NCBI GenBank assembly: GCA_964483805.1
Contig: CAZADH010000187.1
Coordinates: forward strand, 1-12,082
Length of the DNA stretch: 12,082 nucleotides
Direction: 5' to 3'
Source of the DNA: CAZADH01 sp964483805
GTDB taxonomy: Bacteria > Muiribacteriota > Ozemobacteria > Ozemobacterales > Ozemobacteraceae
Shown: positions 1 to 7,196 of the stretch, piece by piece
Layout: each line of letters opens with the position of its first letter
Position numbering within the stretch: the first letter of the stretch is position 1
The notes under the pieces: model-generated
What the model was told of the DNA's origin: nothing
Database searches by the model: none
What the model saw: only the letters and a program-made list of their open reading frames with translations
Translations under genes and position numbers: made by a program

Positions 1-2
1 GC

Positions 3-629
3 GACGGCACGTTGTACACCATCGACAGCACACAGCGCGCGCTTCTGAGCGTCAAAGGCGACGCGGTGACGACGGTGGCGTCGCTGGCGGCATCGCCAGA
101 GATGCCCAAGCAGTTCGACCATTTCGTGGTCGTCGACAAGACTCTGGTCGTCGGCGACTTCGGTTCCAATCGGCTGTATTTCCTCGACCTGACCGGGAAA
201 GTGCTGACGTCGGCATCGTGGCCGGTGGCGCTGTCGCTGGTCGCCGCGCCGCAGGGGCAGGTGGCCTATCTGGGCACCACCGATTACGAGAAATACAACA
301 TGTTGCAGTTTGTCGACAACACGGGCACGGCAGTCAAGACCGTAACGGTCACGGGTGACAAGGTTGCCACCTTCCTGGCGGGCGCGCGCCTCGTCGGGTT
401 TCTCGGGGATGGCCGGGCGGTGGCGTTTGGTTTCAGCGTTGACGACAAAGACGACTGCATGGTGTTTGTCATCGGCAAAGACGGCGCCGGCGAGCCGATC
501 GTCCAGTTCAAAGGTTCGCCGCTGTTCGCCAACCGCTACGGCGACGTGGTCGACGGCAAGAGCGTCTGGATCAACACCTCGTTGCACAAAGAGACGACCG
601 TGTCGTTCCGGCGCTTCGACGTGAAGTGA
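3..629 (+). CDS. C-terminal part of a beta-propeller-like protein (5' truncated)
   Basis: The reading frame is open from the first bases of the window, so the gene begins upstream; a TTG at 12 is only a Leu codon inside it. About 208 residues are visible, ending in a TGA at 627-629. The product is rich in short beta-strand stretches with Gly/Asp turns, for example VVGDFGSNRLYFLDLTGK near visible residues 48-65 and a similar FVDNTG block about 45 residues later. Spacing of this kind is typical of NHL/WD-type propeller blades. I see no catalytic motif. The next gene starts 30 bp downstream with its own strong SD and there is no terminator between them, so the two are probably one transcript. 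The propeller assignment is inferred from strand periodicity; the specific family and function are unknown. Confidence 0.6.
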   Translation, partial: DGTLYTIDSTQRALLSVKGDAVTTVASLAASPEMPKQFDHFVVVDKTLVVGDFGSNRLYFLDLTGKVLTSASWPVALSLVAAPQGQVAYLGTTDYEKYNMLQFVDNTGTAVKTVTVTGDKVATFLAGARLVGFLGDGRAVAFGFSVDDKDDCMVFVIGKDGAGEPIVQFKGSPLFANRYGDVVDGKSVWINTSLHKETTVSFRRFDVK

Positions 630-659
630 GCCCAAGGGCAGAAGCAAGGAGGAGATGAA

Positions 660-1271
660 ATGAACCGACATCGTCAATACCGCATATTGCTCGGCTTGTT
701 GCTTGCCCTGGCCACCGTTGTGGCTGTCACCCAGTTACAAGCGGCCCGCGTTCCGGGCGCTGAGAGCGAGGACGACACCGGCAGCGCCACCCCCCAATCG
801 ACGGCACCCGCCTACGCGACGACCGATGCGGCCAAGCGTGGCCTGTTGTCGGCCGCCGATTCGTTCATCGGCACCGTGACTCGCAATGTTCCGGGCACGG
901 CGCGCGGCACCAAGGCCTGTGCCTGGTCGGTGTCGCGGATGCTCGAGAACGCCGGCCTGGTCGAAGACGGCTTCGCCGAGAACGCCGAGATGAACAACCG
1001 CCTGGTGCCGAACCTGGTGAACAACCTGAAAACCCGCGGCTGGAGCGAGATCAGCGATCGCAGCGTGGGCTCGCTGCAGCCGGGCGACATCATCGTCTGG
1101 GGTCCGAGCCGCCACGTTGGCGTCGTCTGGGGCGATGGCATGGCCATCTCGAACCAGTCGGGGCGCGGCGAGGTCAAACGCCACCCGATCCTCGGTTGGT
1201 ATTCGGGTTGGAGCCGCATCGTCACCGTGTTGCGCTACACCGGCCGCACCACCGCCGGCAGCGGCAGCTGA
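660..1271 (+). CDS. Exported CHAP/NlpC-P60-like cysteine hydrolase
   Basis: The 203-residue protein starts at an ATG preceded by AAGGAGGA at 646-653, 6 nt upstream. Residues 1-29 form a signal peptide or membrane anchor (RHRQYR, then a Leu/Ala-rich core, then QAA), followed by a low-complexity Ser/Thr/Pro linker to about residue 55. The rest resembles a papain-like CHAP or NlpC/P60 fold: a nucleophile-like C87 in KACAWSVSRMLENAG, and the hallmark strand LQPGDIIVWG followed by H152 in SRHVGVVWGDG. N165 in SNQSG could be the third polar residue. Such enzymes cleave peptide bonds or amides in peptidoglycan, which fits an exported protein. It probably shares a transcript with the propeller-like gene upstream and ends 26 bp before a terminator hairpin. 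The fold is fairly likely; substrate and the choice between CHAP and NlpC/P60 are not settled. Confidence 0.65.
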   Translation: MNRHRQYRILLGLLLALATVVAVTQLQAARVPGAESEDDTGSATPQSTAPAYATTDAAKRGLLSAADSFIGTVTRNVPGTARGTKACAWSVSRMLENAGLVEDGFAENAEMNNRLVPNLVNNLKTRGWSEISDRSVGSLQPGDIIVWGPSRHVGVVWGDGMAISNQSGRGEVKRHPILGWYSGWSRIVTVLRYTGRTTAGSGS

Positions 1272-1290
1272 TTGACGTAGTCGTTTGTAT

Positions 1291-2325
1291 TTACATATCG
1301 CCCGGGGGCACCACGCCTCCGGGCGATTTGTTTGGGTCTGACCGGCGCTGTGCCAACACCACGCCACCGGCGACCAGGGCGGCTCCGAGCCAGAAGTGCC
1401 AGGTCACGGCCTCCCCGAGCACCAACCAACCCAGACCGGCCGCAACGACCGGTTGGAGGTTCGATACCACGGCAACACGACTGGGGTCGAGCAGCGCCAG
1501 CGCCCACGACCAGACGAGATAGCTGACCACCGAGGTGAGCAACGCCAGGTAGAGCAGTGCGGCGATACTGACGGCGTTCTGTGCCTGCCAGTCGAGGCCG
1601 ACCACGTAGGGCAGACCGATGGGCAAATACAACAAGGCCCCGACGCCGAGCGACCAACCGGTGACGAAGAGCGCCGGGTAATCCTGCAAGAGACGTTTGC
1701 TCAGCAGGGTATAGAGCGCCCAGGTAATGACCGCCGCGAAAACGAAGGCATCGCCGAGAAGCGCATCGGTGGCCAGCGCCAGGCCGCGTTCCGCGAGCAC
1801 GACGACGACTCCGGCGAAGCCCAGGCCGATGCCGACCAGCTTGGGCGCGGTCACCCGCTCGTAACCGGCCCAGGCCGACAGCACCATGACCAGCATCGGC
1901 GTCGTCGCGTAGAGCAGGGCTCCGTGGGCCGCCGGCGCGAATTTCATTCCATACAGGAACAACCCCTGATTGAGCGGCACGCCGAGCGCGGCAAGCGCGA
2001 GAAATGCCCAACCATCGCCCGGTCGCGGGCGAGCCCACAGGCCATTCCGGCGCATCAGGATGACAAAGACGGCACCGGCGACCACGAAGCGCAGGAACCC
2101 AAGCGAAAACGGATCGAACGTGCGCAGGGCGACCTTGGCGACCATGTAGGTACCGCCGGTAATCAACTGAACCGCGATCAGCGCGGCGAGCGCAACACCG
2201 ACGCGACTCGGGGGTGTCACGTCGGTGCGCGGCTCGCGAGCACTCGTTGGGGTGTGGGCGGCATCCATCGACTGATTACCAGGGCCGGCGGCCACGAGAG
2301 GCGCCGCGGCATTCGTGTCGAGCAC
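1291..2325 (-). CDS. EamA/DMT-superfamily membrane transporter
   Basis: The 344-residue protein has two tandem EamA repeats with about ten hydrophobic segments, roughly residues 42-178 and 190-326. Each repeat ends in the family signature: TTPMLVMVLSAWAGYERVT at 141-159 and NLQPVVAAGLGWLVLGE at 289-305. EamA proteins are inner-membrane exporters or exchangers of metabolites such as amino acids; the substrate cannot be read from sequence. The start used is a GTG at 2325 with GAGG a few bases upstream, just 6 bp after the stop of the MBL-fold gene, which implies co-transcription. This gives an unusually long hydrophilic N-terminus of about 40 residues. An in-frame ATG at 2268 (M20) with a poor SD is the alternative start. 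The C-terminal tail (SPGGVVPPGD) is encoded by the stem of the convergent terminator. Confidence 0.88.
   Translation of the reverse strand: MLDTNAAAPLVAAGPGNQSMDAAHTPTSAREPRTDVTPPSRVGVALAALIAVQLITGGTYMVAKVALRTFDPFSLGFLRFVVAGAVFVILMRRNGLWARPRPGDGWAFLALAALGVPLNQGLFLYGMKFAPAAHGALLYATTPMLVMVLSAWAGYERVTAPKLVGIGLGFAGVVVVLAERGLALATDALLGDAFVFAAVITWALYTLLSKRLLQDYPALFVTGWSLGVGALLYLPIGLPYVVGLDWQAQNAVSIAALLYLALLTSVVSYLVWSWALALLDPSRVAVVSNLQPVVAAGLGWLVLGEAVTWHFWLGAALVAGGVVLAQRRSDPNKSPGGVVPPGDM
1297..1333 (+). terminator. Rho-independent terminator of the propeller/hydrolase pair
   Basis: A 12-bp stem pairs 1297-1308 (ATCGCCCGGGGG) with 1316-1327 (CCTCCGGGCGAT), with one G-T wobble and a 7-nt loop. It is followed on the plus strand by TTGTTT. 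The stem lies inside the last codons of the convergent EamA gene. On the minus strand no T tract follows the hairpin, so termination there would be weaker. Confidence 0.75.
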
Positions 2326-2331
2326 TATACC

Positions 2332-3210
2332 TCATCTTGACGCCGACGGAAACCGAAAGCCCGGCGCGAGTGGGCGGTCAGGCGGCGGCAGGCGCGGGTG
2401 TTCGGTCGGTTGTCCCTGTTCGTCCTCGTCGGCGACCACGAACTCCTGGCCCTTCTGCACGAAGCCCAGGAAGCCGTCGGCTTGCGGGTTTTGTGGCGGC
2501 CGGGGTTGATAGTGGTACAGCCACATGCGCCCACGGATCGCGGCCGGCAACGTCTTCAGGTCGTCGTAATGCGCATGCACGCCCGATTTGAAAGGCGCGG
2601 TCTCGCAATCGTGAAAGATCAGGTCGACCGCGTCGTAGAGCCGGCGCATCTGGTAAGGCGCGAACTGGGTGTCGGCCGTGAAGAAGATGCGTCGTTGGCA
2701 ACCGTTTTCCTGCAGCAACAATCCGTAACTGTGTTGTATTGCCATACCGCTCACGATGTGGACCGTCTGTACCGGCGTGAACTTGATGTTTTCCCAGGTG
2801 AATGATGAGTTGGCACGAATCGGGTGGCAATCGAAGAAGTCGGTGAGGTTGGCGATCTTGCCCTCGAGGGTCTCGAGGCCGCCCCGCAGGCTCTTGTTCC
2901 ACAGATCACCCATCACCGCCTGCACCGCGTACAGGTGGGGCCGGCGCCGCGCCGGGTGAAAGTAGGTCACCAGGGCCAACCACTCGAGCGATCCGATGTG
3001 ATCGGCATGCAGATGCGAGATGTAGACACTGTCGATTTCGGCGCCGGCATTGCCGTTGTGAATGCCCTGTTCTTCGAGGGCGAACTGGGCCTGCGAGCCG
3101 CAGTCGATCAGGAGTTTGCGCCCCGATTCGGCGATCACGAGCACATTCGATTGGTAGTATTCGCGCGTGGTGAAGGCGCTGCCGACACCCACAAAGCGTA
3201 GACGAAACAT
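2332..3210 (-). CDS. MBL-fold (RNase Z-like) metallohydrolase
   Basis: The 292-residue protein begins at an ATG with a strong SD (AAAGGAG, minus strand, 3223-3217), 6 nt upstream. The N-terminus GVGSAF, then LLIDCGS (D37), matches the RNase Z/PqqB branch of the metallo-beta-lactamase fold. The metal motif is HLHADH at 66-71 (H66, H68, D70, H71), with further likely ligands H151 (QTVHIVSG), D180 (FFTADTQ) and H233 (LYHY). VHAHYDDL at 211-218 corresponds to the usual helix before the last histidine. No signal peptide is present, so it is cytoplasmic. After about residue 240 a Pro-rich tail follows. The hydrolysed bond could be a phosphodiester, ester or thioester. It is the first gene of a two-gene unit with the transporter, suggesting processing plus transport of a related compound, but this is inference. 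Confidence 0.88.
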   Translation of the reverse strand: MFRLRFVGVGSAFTTREYYQSNVLVIAESGRKLLIDCGSQAQFALEEQGIHNGNAGAEIDSVYISHLHADHIGSLEWLALVTYFHPARRRPHLYAVQAVMGDLWNKSLRGGLETLEGKIANLTDFFDCHPIRANSSFTWENIKFTPVQTVHIVSGMAIQHSYGLLLQENGCQRRIFFTADTQFAPYQMRRLYDAVDLIFHDCETAPFKSGVHAHYDDLKTLPAAIRGRMWLYHYQPRPPQNPQADGFLGFVQKGQEFVVADEDEQGQPTEHPRLPPPDRPLAPGFRFPSASR

Positions 3211-3504
3211 GCGACACTCCTTTCATTTTCGAGGTCGGTGAAGCAAGCGCAAGGACATGAGCTTCCCGACGCGACACGGAAAATGGAAGGATCGCCACCG
3301 CAAAGGTGTCGGTCCGCCAACGGCCTTGACCGGCATGGGCCAGGCAGCATCGGGGGATGACTGCGTGAGCCATGGGTCCGGTTACGATCGGCGAAGGACC
3401 AATTGTCGATGCGGATCCACCCGGGTTCGAGAACGGTCACCGCAATCCGCAGCAAGGAGCATGCCGGCCGGCAAAAAACCAACGCATCCGCCCGCACAGG
3501 AGTT

Positions 3505-3573
3505 GCGTAGTGGGCGTTTGCAGCCACGGACGGCGGTCCCAAACGGAGTTTGGGACAGTGCAAACGCCCCGCC
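3505..3573. repeat. Dispersed structured repeat, copy A
   Basis: The copy starts GCGTAGTGGGCGTTTG, as copy C does. An outer stem pairs 3512-3522 (GGGCGTTTGCA) with 3559-3569 (TGCAAACGCCC), 11 bp perfect. Inside it sit a weak 3-bp hairpin (3523-3525 with 3532-3534, loop ACGGAC) and a perfect 9-bp hairpin: 3536-3544 (GTCCCAAAC) with 3548-3556 (GTTTGGGAC), loop GGA. It is intergenic and does not encode a protein of its own. It resembles REP/BIME-type elements in size and palindromy, but I do not recognise the family. Confidence 0.85.
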
Positions 3574-3707
3574 TTTCCTGTTGCGCGGCCACCGGAATTC
3601 ACGGAATGCGCCCACGCCACTCAACCTCGGACCGCGACCGGTGCGACGCACCGGCGCGCGTCAAATCTGGCGCACCGCCAAGACAAAGCGCCCCAAACGG
3701 GGTACAC

Positions 3708-3733
3708 GACTGGCCCACGGTGCCAGACCAGTC
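3708..3733. repeat. Inverted repeat just upstream of the phospholipase D promoter
   Basis: GACTGG at 3708-3713 and CCAGTC at 3728-3733 are perfect inverted half-sites with centres 20 bp apart, immediately before the putative -35 box at 3735. The position would suit an operator, but six-base half-sites can arise by chance and the alternative pairing TGGC/GCCA competes with it. Confidence 0.25.
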
Positions 3734-3734
3734 C

Positions 3735-3764
3735 TTGACGGTCGGGGCATGCGATCGATAGACT
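3735..3764 (+). promoter_or_regulatory. Sigma70-like promoter of the phospholipase D-like gene
   Basis: TTGACG (3735-3740, 5 of 6 to consensus) and TAGACT (3759-3764, 4 of 6) are separated by 18 bp, giving a predicted start near 3771 and a leader of about 33 nt. The prediction rests on sequence only. Confidence 0.45.
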
Positions 3765-3789
3765 TATGCAATCATGACGATTCGGTCCA

Positions 3790-3796
3790 GGGAGGG
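3790..3796 (+). promoter_or_regulatory. Ribosome binding site deciding the phospholipase D start
   Basis: GGGAGGG lies 7 nt before the ATG at 3804. The in-frame ATG at 3774 has no SD and would put ten polar residues before the signal peptide, so 3804 is preferred. Confidence 0.75.
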
Positions 3797-3803
3797 CGCG
3801 AAT

Positions 3804-5432
3804 ATGCGAAAACTGGCATTGATCATGGCTCTGAGTCTGGTGCTGCCGTCGGTGGTGCTGGGCGCCGACAGTCCGTTCGGCACTACTTCCGCGGTGAGCG
3901 TGACGCCCAACGCGGTGGCCGTCCAGAACAAGGGGCCCGACCTCGATGCGATGCTGACGAAGGCACAAGAAGCCGCATCGGCAAAGGCCTTCGCGCCCTA
4001 TCGCAGCAAGACCCTCGATCAGGTGTTTGCTGAATTGAACAACAAAGAAACCGACGCTTTCGGGCGTGTCCGGTTCATTCCCGAGAACGACGTGTCGTGG
4101 TACGTGCGCTGGAAGATGATCAACGACTGCAAAGAGACGCTCGACTGCACGTATTACATCGTCGACAAAGACATCTTCGGGCAGGCGTTTCTCGGCCTGC
4201 TGGCCCGCAAGGCCCGCCAGGGCGTGAAGATTCGCCTGATGGTCGACGGTCGCATCTATCGCTCGGGGTACATGAAGGGCATGCCCGAGCGGTTCCGGGC
4301 GCTGTCGGTCTTCCCGAATGTCGAAATCAAGCTGTACAACTCGGTCACACAGAGCCTGCTGCACATTTTCACTGATTTCGCCGGGGTTTACGCGAGCAAC
4401 CACAAGAAGATCATCCTGCCCGATGGCAAGATGGCGCTGACCGGCGGTCGCAACATCGGCCCCGACTACTTCGTGCAGCATGGCGAGTATGAGTGCGTGT
4501 ATCGCGACACCGATATTCTGGTCGAAGGCGAGAACGCGGCACGGCACTTCAAAGCGGCGTTCGAAGAAGAGTGGAAGGGTCTGCGCAACGCCAACGTGAA
4601 GCCCAACCCGAAGACAATGACCCAGGAACTCGACCGCATCGAGATCGCGGCCCGAGTCATGGACCGGTACATCAACGGCAAGGGTATCCTCGATCCGAAG
4701 AACACACGCTATGCAGAAGAACACAAGAAGGTCCTGGCCGAACTCAACAGTGAGATCGTGAAGTTCAAGGGCATCGTCGGTTACAGCGGGTTCGAGTGTT
4801 TCACCAACGAGCCGGTGTTGCCGGTGAAGATCCTCGAGAAGACCTCGTCACTGGGCAAACTCAACGAGATCGGGCCCTGCCTGCAGGCGCTGTGTGAGGC
4901 CGCCCGCGAAGAGATCATCATTCAGAATCCATACGTTGTATTGAGCGACGAGGCGTGGGCATCGCTCAAACGCGCGTCGCAACGCGGGGTCAAGATCATC
5001 TTCCATTCGAACAGCGGCGCCTCGACCGACTCGCTGTTCCCGCAGGCGTTCCTGATGAACGACTGGAAGAAAATGCTGACCGACATGCCGACCTGCCGCA
5101 TCCTCGTGGCTCCGGGCGCCAAGCAACGTCTGCACTCCAAGACGTTCCTCATCGACCGCCAGATCACGATCGTCGGCAGCTATAACATGGATCCGTTGAG
5201 CCAGACGGCGAATGCCGAAGCGATGGCCGTGGTCAACGACAAGGCGCTGGGCCAGGCGGTCTACGAGCAGATCCAGAAGGACATCGCCAACGGCGTCATC
5301 GAGTACAAGATCAAACTCGACAAGAACGGAAAAGTCGTCAGCGCTTACGGTCCGGAGGATCATCTCGATTCGAAGACGCTGCGGAAGATGAACATCTACC
5401 GCCGCCTGAAATGGATCAAGCCGATGATCTGA
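3804..5432 (+). CDS. Exported phospholipase D-like protein, ClsC-type cardiolipin synthase-like
   Basis: From the ATG at 3804 the product is 542 residues. Residues 1-21 form a classical signal peptide (MRKLALIMALSLVLPSVVLGA). Two complete HKD motifs define a PLD-superfamily enzyme: HKKIILPD (H200, K202, D207) followed by TGGRNIGPDYF, and HSKTFLID (H444, K446, D451) followed by VGSYNMDPLS. Phrases like GGRNIG and GSxNxDP after the HKDs are characteristic of ClsC-type cardiolipin synthases, which transfer phosphatidyl groups between phospholipids; PLD-type hydrolysis is the alternative. A charged helical stretch around 270-320 lies between the two halves. Unlike E. coli ClsC, it carries an export signal, so it would act outside the cytoplasm. 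It has its own promoter and a strong terminator, so it is probably monocistronic. Family membership is secure, exact substrate is not. Confidence 0.9.
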   Translation: MRKLALIMALSLVLPSVVLGADSPFGTTSAVSVTPNAVAVQNKGPDLDAMLTKAQEAASAKAFAPYRSKTLDQVFAELNNKETDAFGRVRFIPENDVSWYVRWKMINDCKETLDCTYYIVDKDIFGQAFLGLLARKARQGVKIRLMVDGRIYRSGYMKGMPERFRALSVFPNVEIKLYNSVTQSLLHIFTDFAGVYASNHKKIILPDGKMALTGGRNIGPDYFVQHGEYECVYRDTDILVEGENAARHFKAAFEEEWKGLRNANVKPNPKTMTQELDRIEIAARVMDRYINGKGILDPKNTRYAEEHKKVLAELNSEIVKFKGIVGYSGFECFTNEPVLPVKILEKTSSLGKLNEIGPCLQALCEAAREEIIIQNPYVVLSDEAWASLKRASQRGVKIIFHSNSGASTDSLFPQAFLMNDWKKMLTDMPTCRILVAPGAKQRLHSKTFLIDRQITIVGSYNMDPLSQTANAEAMAVVNDKALGQAVYEQIQKDIANGVIEYKIKLDKNGKVVSAYGPEDHLDSKTLRKMNIYRRLKWIKPMI

Positions 5433-5452
5433 GCACAGACGCCAGACTCTTT

Positions 5453-5489
5453 GCGCGATCGGGCTGCGTCCCGGTCGCGCTTGCTTTTT
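5453..5489 (+). terminator. Rho-independent terminator after the phospholipase D-like gene
   Basis: An 11-bp stem pairs 5453-5463 (GCGCGATCGGG) with 5470-5480 (CCCGGTCGCGC), with one T-G wobble and a 6-nt loop, followed by TTGCTTTTT. It begins 20 bp after the stop codon. It also shows that the longer upstream extension of the next frame is not coding. Confidence 0.9.
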
Positions 5490-5546
5490 CGGGCGCCCCA
5501 CCCCATACTCGATCAGTTCGCAAAAGAGAGTCCCCAGCAGACCATC

Positions 5547-6992
5547 ATGTCTACACGGCAAACCGTCGATCCCCGCACCGCCCGGCCCGACGCCGAGGCG
5601 GTCGTATCGTGGCTGCGCGCGCATGGTCTGCTCGATCACTTCGCCGACGACGCTTTACATTGTATTGCTGCCATCACCACCGAACTCGCGTTCCCGGCGG
5701 CAACACGGGTATTCGCCGAGGGCGACCGGGGTGACGCGCTCTACATCCTGCGTTCGGGACAGGCCACCCTGCGCAAGCGCAACGCATTCGGTGCCGACCA
5801 GGTGGTCAACGCCCTCGGGCCGGGGACGATCGTCGGCGAAATGTCGCTGATCGACAACCAACCGCGCTCGCTGACGCTGCAGACCGAGACCGACGCTACC
5901 TTCTACGTCGTGGCCGGCACCGACTTCCAGACCTTGTTGCACACCGTCCCGGGCGTCAACCACGGTACGCTGCGGTTGCTCTCTGACCGCATTCGCGTCA
6001 CCACGCGGCAACTGGTCGAGGACGACGTGCTCGACAATCACCCCGACATGGTGATTTTGACCGACCAGGAGTTCCGGGTGAACGGCATCAATCGGCAGGC
6101 CCGGGCGTTGCTCGGGTTGTGCCCCGACGAGGAACCCACGGCGGCGATCCTGGGCAAACTGCGGGCCCTGCTGGCCGAAGTCCGCGCGCGCGCCGGGGAT
6201 CCGACGCCGTTCCACTTCGTCATGCTCAAACCCGAGCGGCTGTACCTGTCGATCCACGTCAACCCTTTGCGCAAGCGGGGGTTTCTGCATGGGTATCTGA
6301 TCGAACTGCGTGACATCACGGCCGCACGCGACATGGGTCGTCGTGGCCTCGAGATTGCCGCATTCGTGATCCACCGGTTGCCCGATCTGGTGGCCCAGGT
6401 GCACAAACAGTCGCAAGCGCACGCCGCCGAAATCGGGGCCCCGTGCCACGCCCATGGCCGCATTCGCGAACTGCAGCGCCAGGTCAACAAACTGGTGGCG
6501 TTCACCGAACTCGAGGCCGGGCCGCTGCGCATCGACCGAGAAACGGTGCGCCCCGACGAGGTGGTGCAACAGCAGATCGACGCCCAACGCCCCATGCTGG
6601 CCGAGAAGCTGCTGATGGTCGTGCCCCGATTGCGTTTCGGCGCGAGCAAGATCACTGCCGACCGTGACTGGTTCACCAAGTTGGTCAACATTTTGATCGG
6701 CAATGCCGCCAAGTATGCCCTGCGCGGCACGAACGTCGTCGTCACGACCGAGCGAACCGCCGCCGACCGGTTCCGCTGCCGGATCGAGAACGATTGCCCA
6801 ACCGTGCTGACCGAAGATGAAACCCGGCGATTCTTCGATCTAGAGCGGCAACTCGACGAGTTCGAAACCGGGAAATCGAGCGACATCGGGCTCGAACTGC
6901 CGCTGGCGCGGCACATCGTCGATGCCCATCACGGCAAGATCTGGATCGAAGCAACGAACTCGCATCGGTTCGTGATCGTGTTCGAGATCTGA
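5547..6992 (+). CDS. Cyclic-nucleotide-domain / PAS / histidine-kinase-like ATPase
   Basis: From the ATG at 5547 the protein has 481 residues and no signal peptide or membrane segment. Residues about 28-150 form a cNMP-binding domain: FAEGDRGDALYILRSG, then GEMSLIDNQPRS at 97-108 with E98 and R107 where the phosphate-binding cassette is expected. Residues about 163-262 look like a PAS domain ending in LIELRDITAAR. The C-terminus is a GHKL-type ATPase with a good N box (LVNILIGNAAKYA, N386) and a G2-like end (DIGLELPLARHIVDAHHGK, 446-464). The G1 box is degenerate: DCPTV at 416-420 instead of DxGxG. H276 in VIHRLPD is a possible but atypical phospho-acceptor. The SD is weak. The upstream terminator means it needs its own promoter, which I could not place. 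It may be a divergent kinase or an ATP-binding regulator without kinase activity. Confidence 0.82.
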   Translation: MSTRQTVDPRTARPDAEAVVSWLRAHGLLDHFADDALHCIAAITTELAFPAATRVFAEGDRGDALYILRSGQATLRKRNAFGADQVVNALGPGTIVGEMSLIDNQPRSLTLQTETDATFYVVAGTDFQTLLHTVPGVNHGTLRLLSDRIRVTTRQLVEDDVLDNHPDMVILTDQEFRVNGINRQARALLGLCPDEEPTAAILGKLRALLAEVRARAGDPTPFHFVMLKPERLYLSIHVNPLRKRGFLHGYLIELRDITAARDMGRRGLEIAAFVIHRLPDLVAQVHKQSQAHAAEIGAPCHAHGRIRELQRQVNKLVAFTELEAGPLRIDRETVRPDEVVQQQIDAQRPMLAEKLLMVVPRLRFGASKITADRDWFTKLVNILIGNAAKYALRGTNVVVTTERTAADRFRCRIENDCPTVLTEDETRRFFDLERQLDEFETGKSSDIGLELPLARHIVDAHHGKIWIEATNSHRFVIVFEI

Positions 6993-6999
6993 CCGCACG

Positions 7000-7019
7000 C
7001 CCCCGGCGACCGCCGGGGG
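7000..7019 (+). terminator. Probable terminator after the cNMP/PAS/kinase gene
   Basis: CCCCCGGC (7000-7007) pairs perfectly with GCCGGGGG (7012-7019) around a 4-nt loop, 7 bp after the stop. The following TTACGACTCCTTCT is only moderately T-rich, so termination strength is uncertain. Confidence 0.6.
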
Positions 7020-7142
7020 TTACGACTCCTTCTGGGTCACGATCGGGTTTGGTTGCGGCGCAGGCCACGCCGACTCCCGCCGCAAGCGGTCGCAACGACC
7101 GACGTTCGGGCGATTTCTGGAGCCATGCCCTGACGGTCAGAC

Positions 7143-7171
7143 TTGCCAAACCTCGACCGGGTGCTTATTAC
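7143..7171 (+). promoter_or_regulatory. Candidate promoter of the DUF255/YyaL gene
   Basis: TTGCCA (7143-7148, 5 of 6) and TATTAC (7166-7171, 4 of 6) are 17 bp apart, placing a start about 20 nt before the ATG at 7197. That would leave a very short leader containing the SD GGGAGGA (7184-7190). Confidence 0.35.
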
Positions 7172-7196
7172 CTGAAGCACGACGGGAGGACCCACG

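Larger units (their letters stand above)
3211..3803. other. Divergent intergenic region, 593 bp, no convincing gene
   Basis: This stretch separates the minus-strand MBL-fold gene from the plus-strand phospholipase D-like gene. It carries the MBL gene's SD next to 3210, one copy of the structured repeat at 3505-3573, an inverted repeat GACTGG/CCAGTC at 3708-3713 and 3728-3733, and a promoter at 3735-3764. Open frames here lack SD sites and family features and run into the repeat or antisense to real genes, so I do not call them. I found no clear promoter for the minus-strand operon. Confidence 0.6.

Noticed and set aside
1396..2340. A 314-residue open frame on the plus strand
   Set aside because: It is antisense to the EamA transporter; the product is a Gln/Arg/Asp-rich polar string with no domain character.
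3257..4033. A plus-strand frame crossing the intergenic region into the phospholipase D gene
   Set aside because: It translates the repeat and then runs out of frame through the signal peptide of the real gene; Arg/Pro-rich composition and no SD.
3621..4724. A 367-residue open frame on the minus strand
   Set aside because: It is antisense to the phospholipase D-like gene, whose HKD motifs and signal peptide settle the coding strand; no SD or family feature.
5451..5546. Upstream extension of the cNMP/PAS/kinase frame
   Set aside because: It would start inside the terminator stem of the previous gene; the ATG at 5547 is the first sensible start.
5655..6587. A 310-residue open frame on the minus strand
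   Set aside because: It is antisense to the cNMP/PAS/kinase gene and has no recognisable domain.
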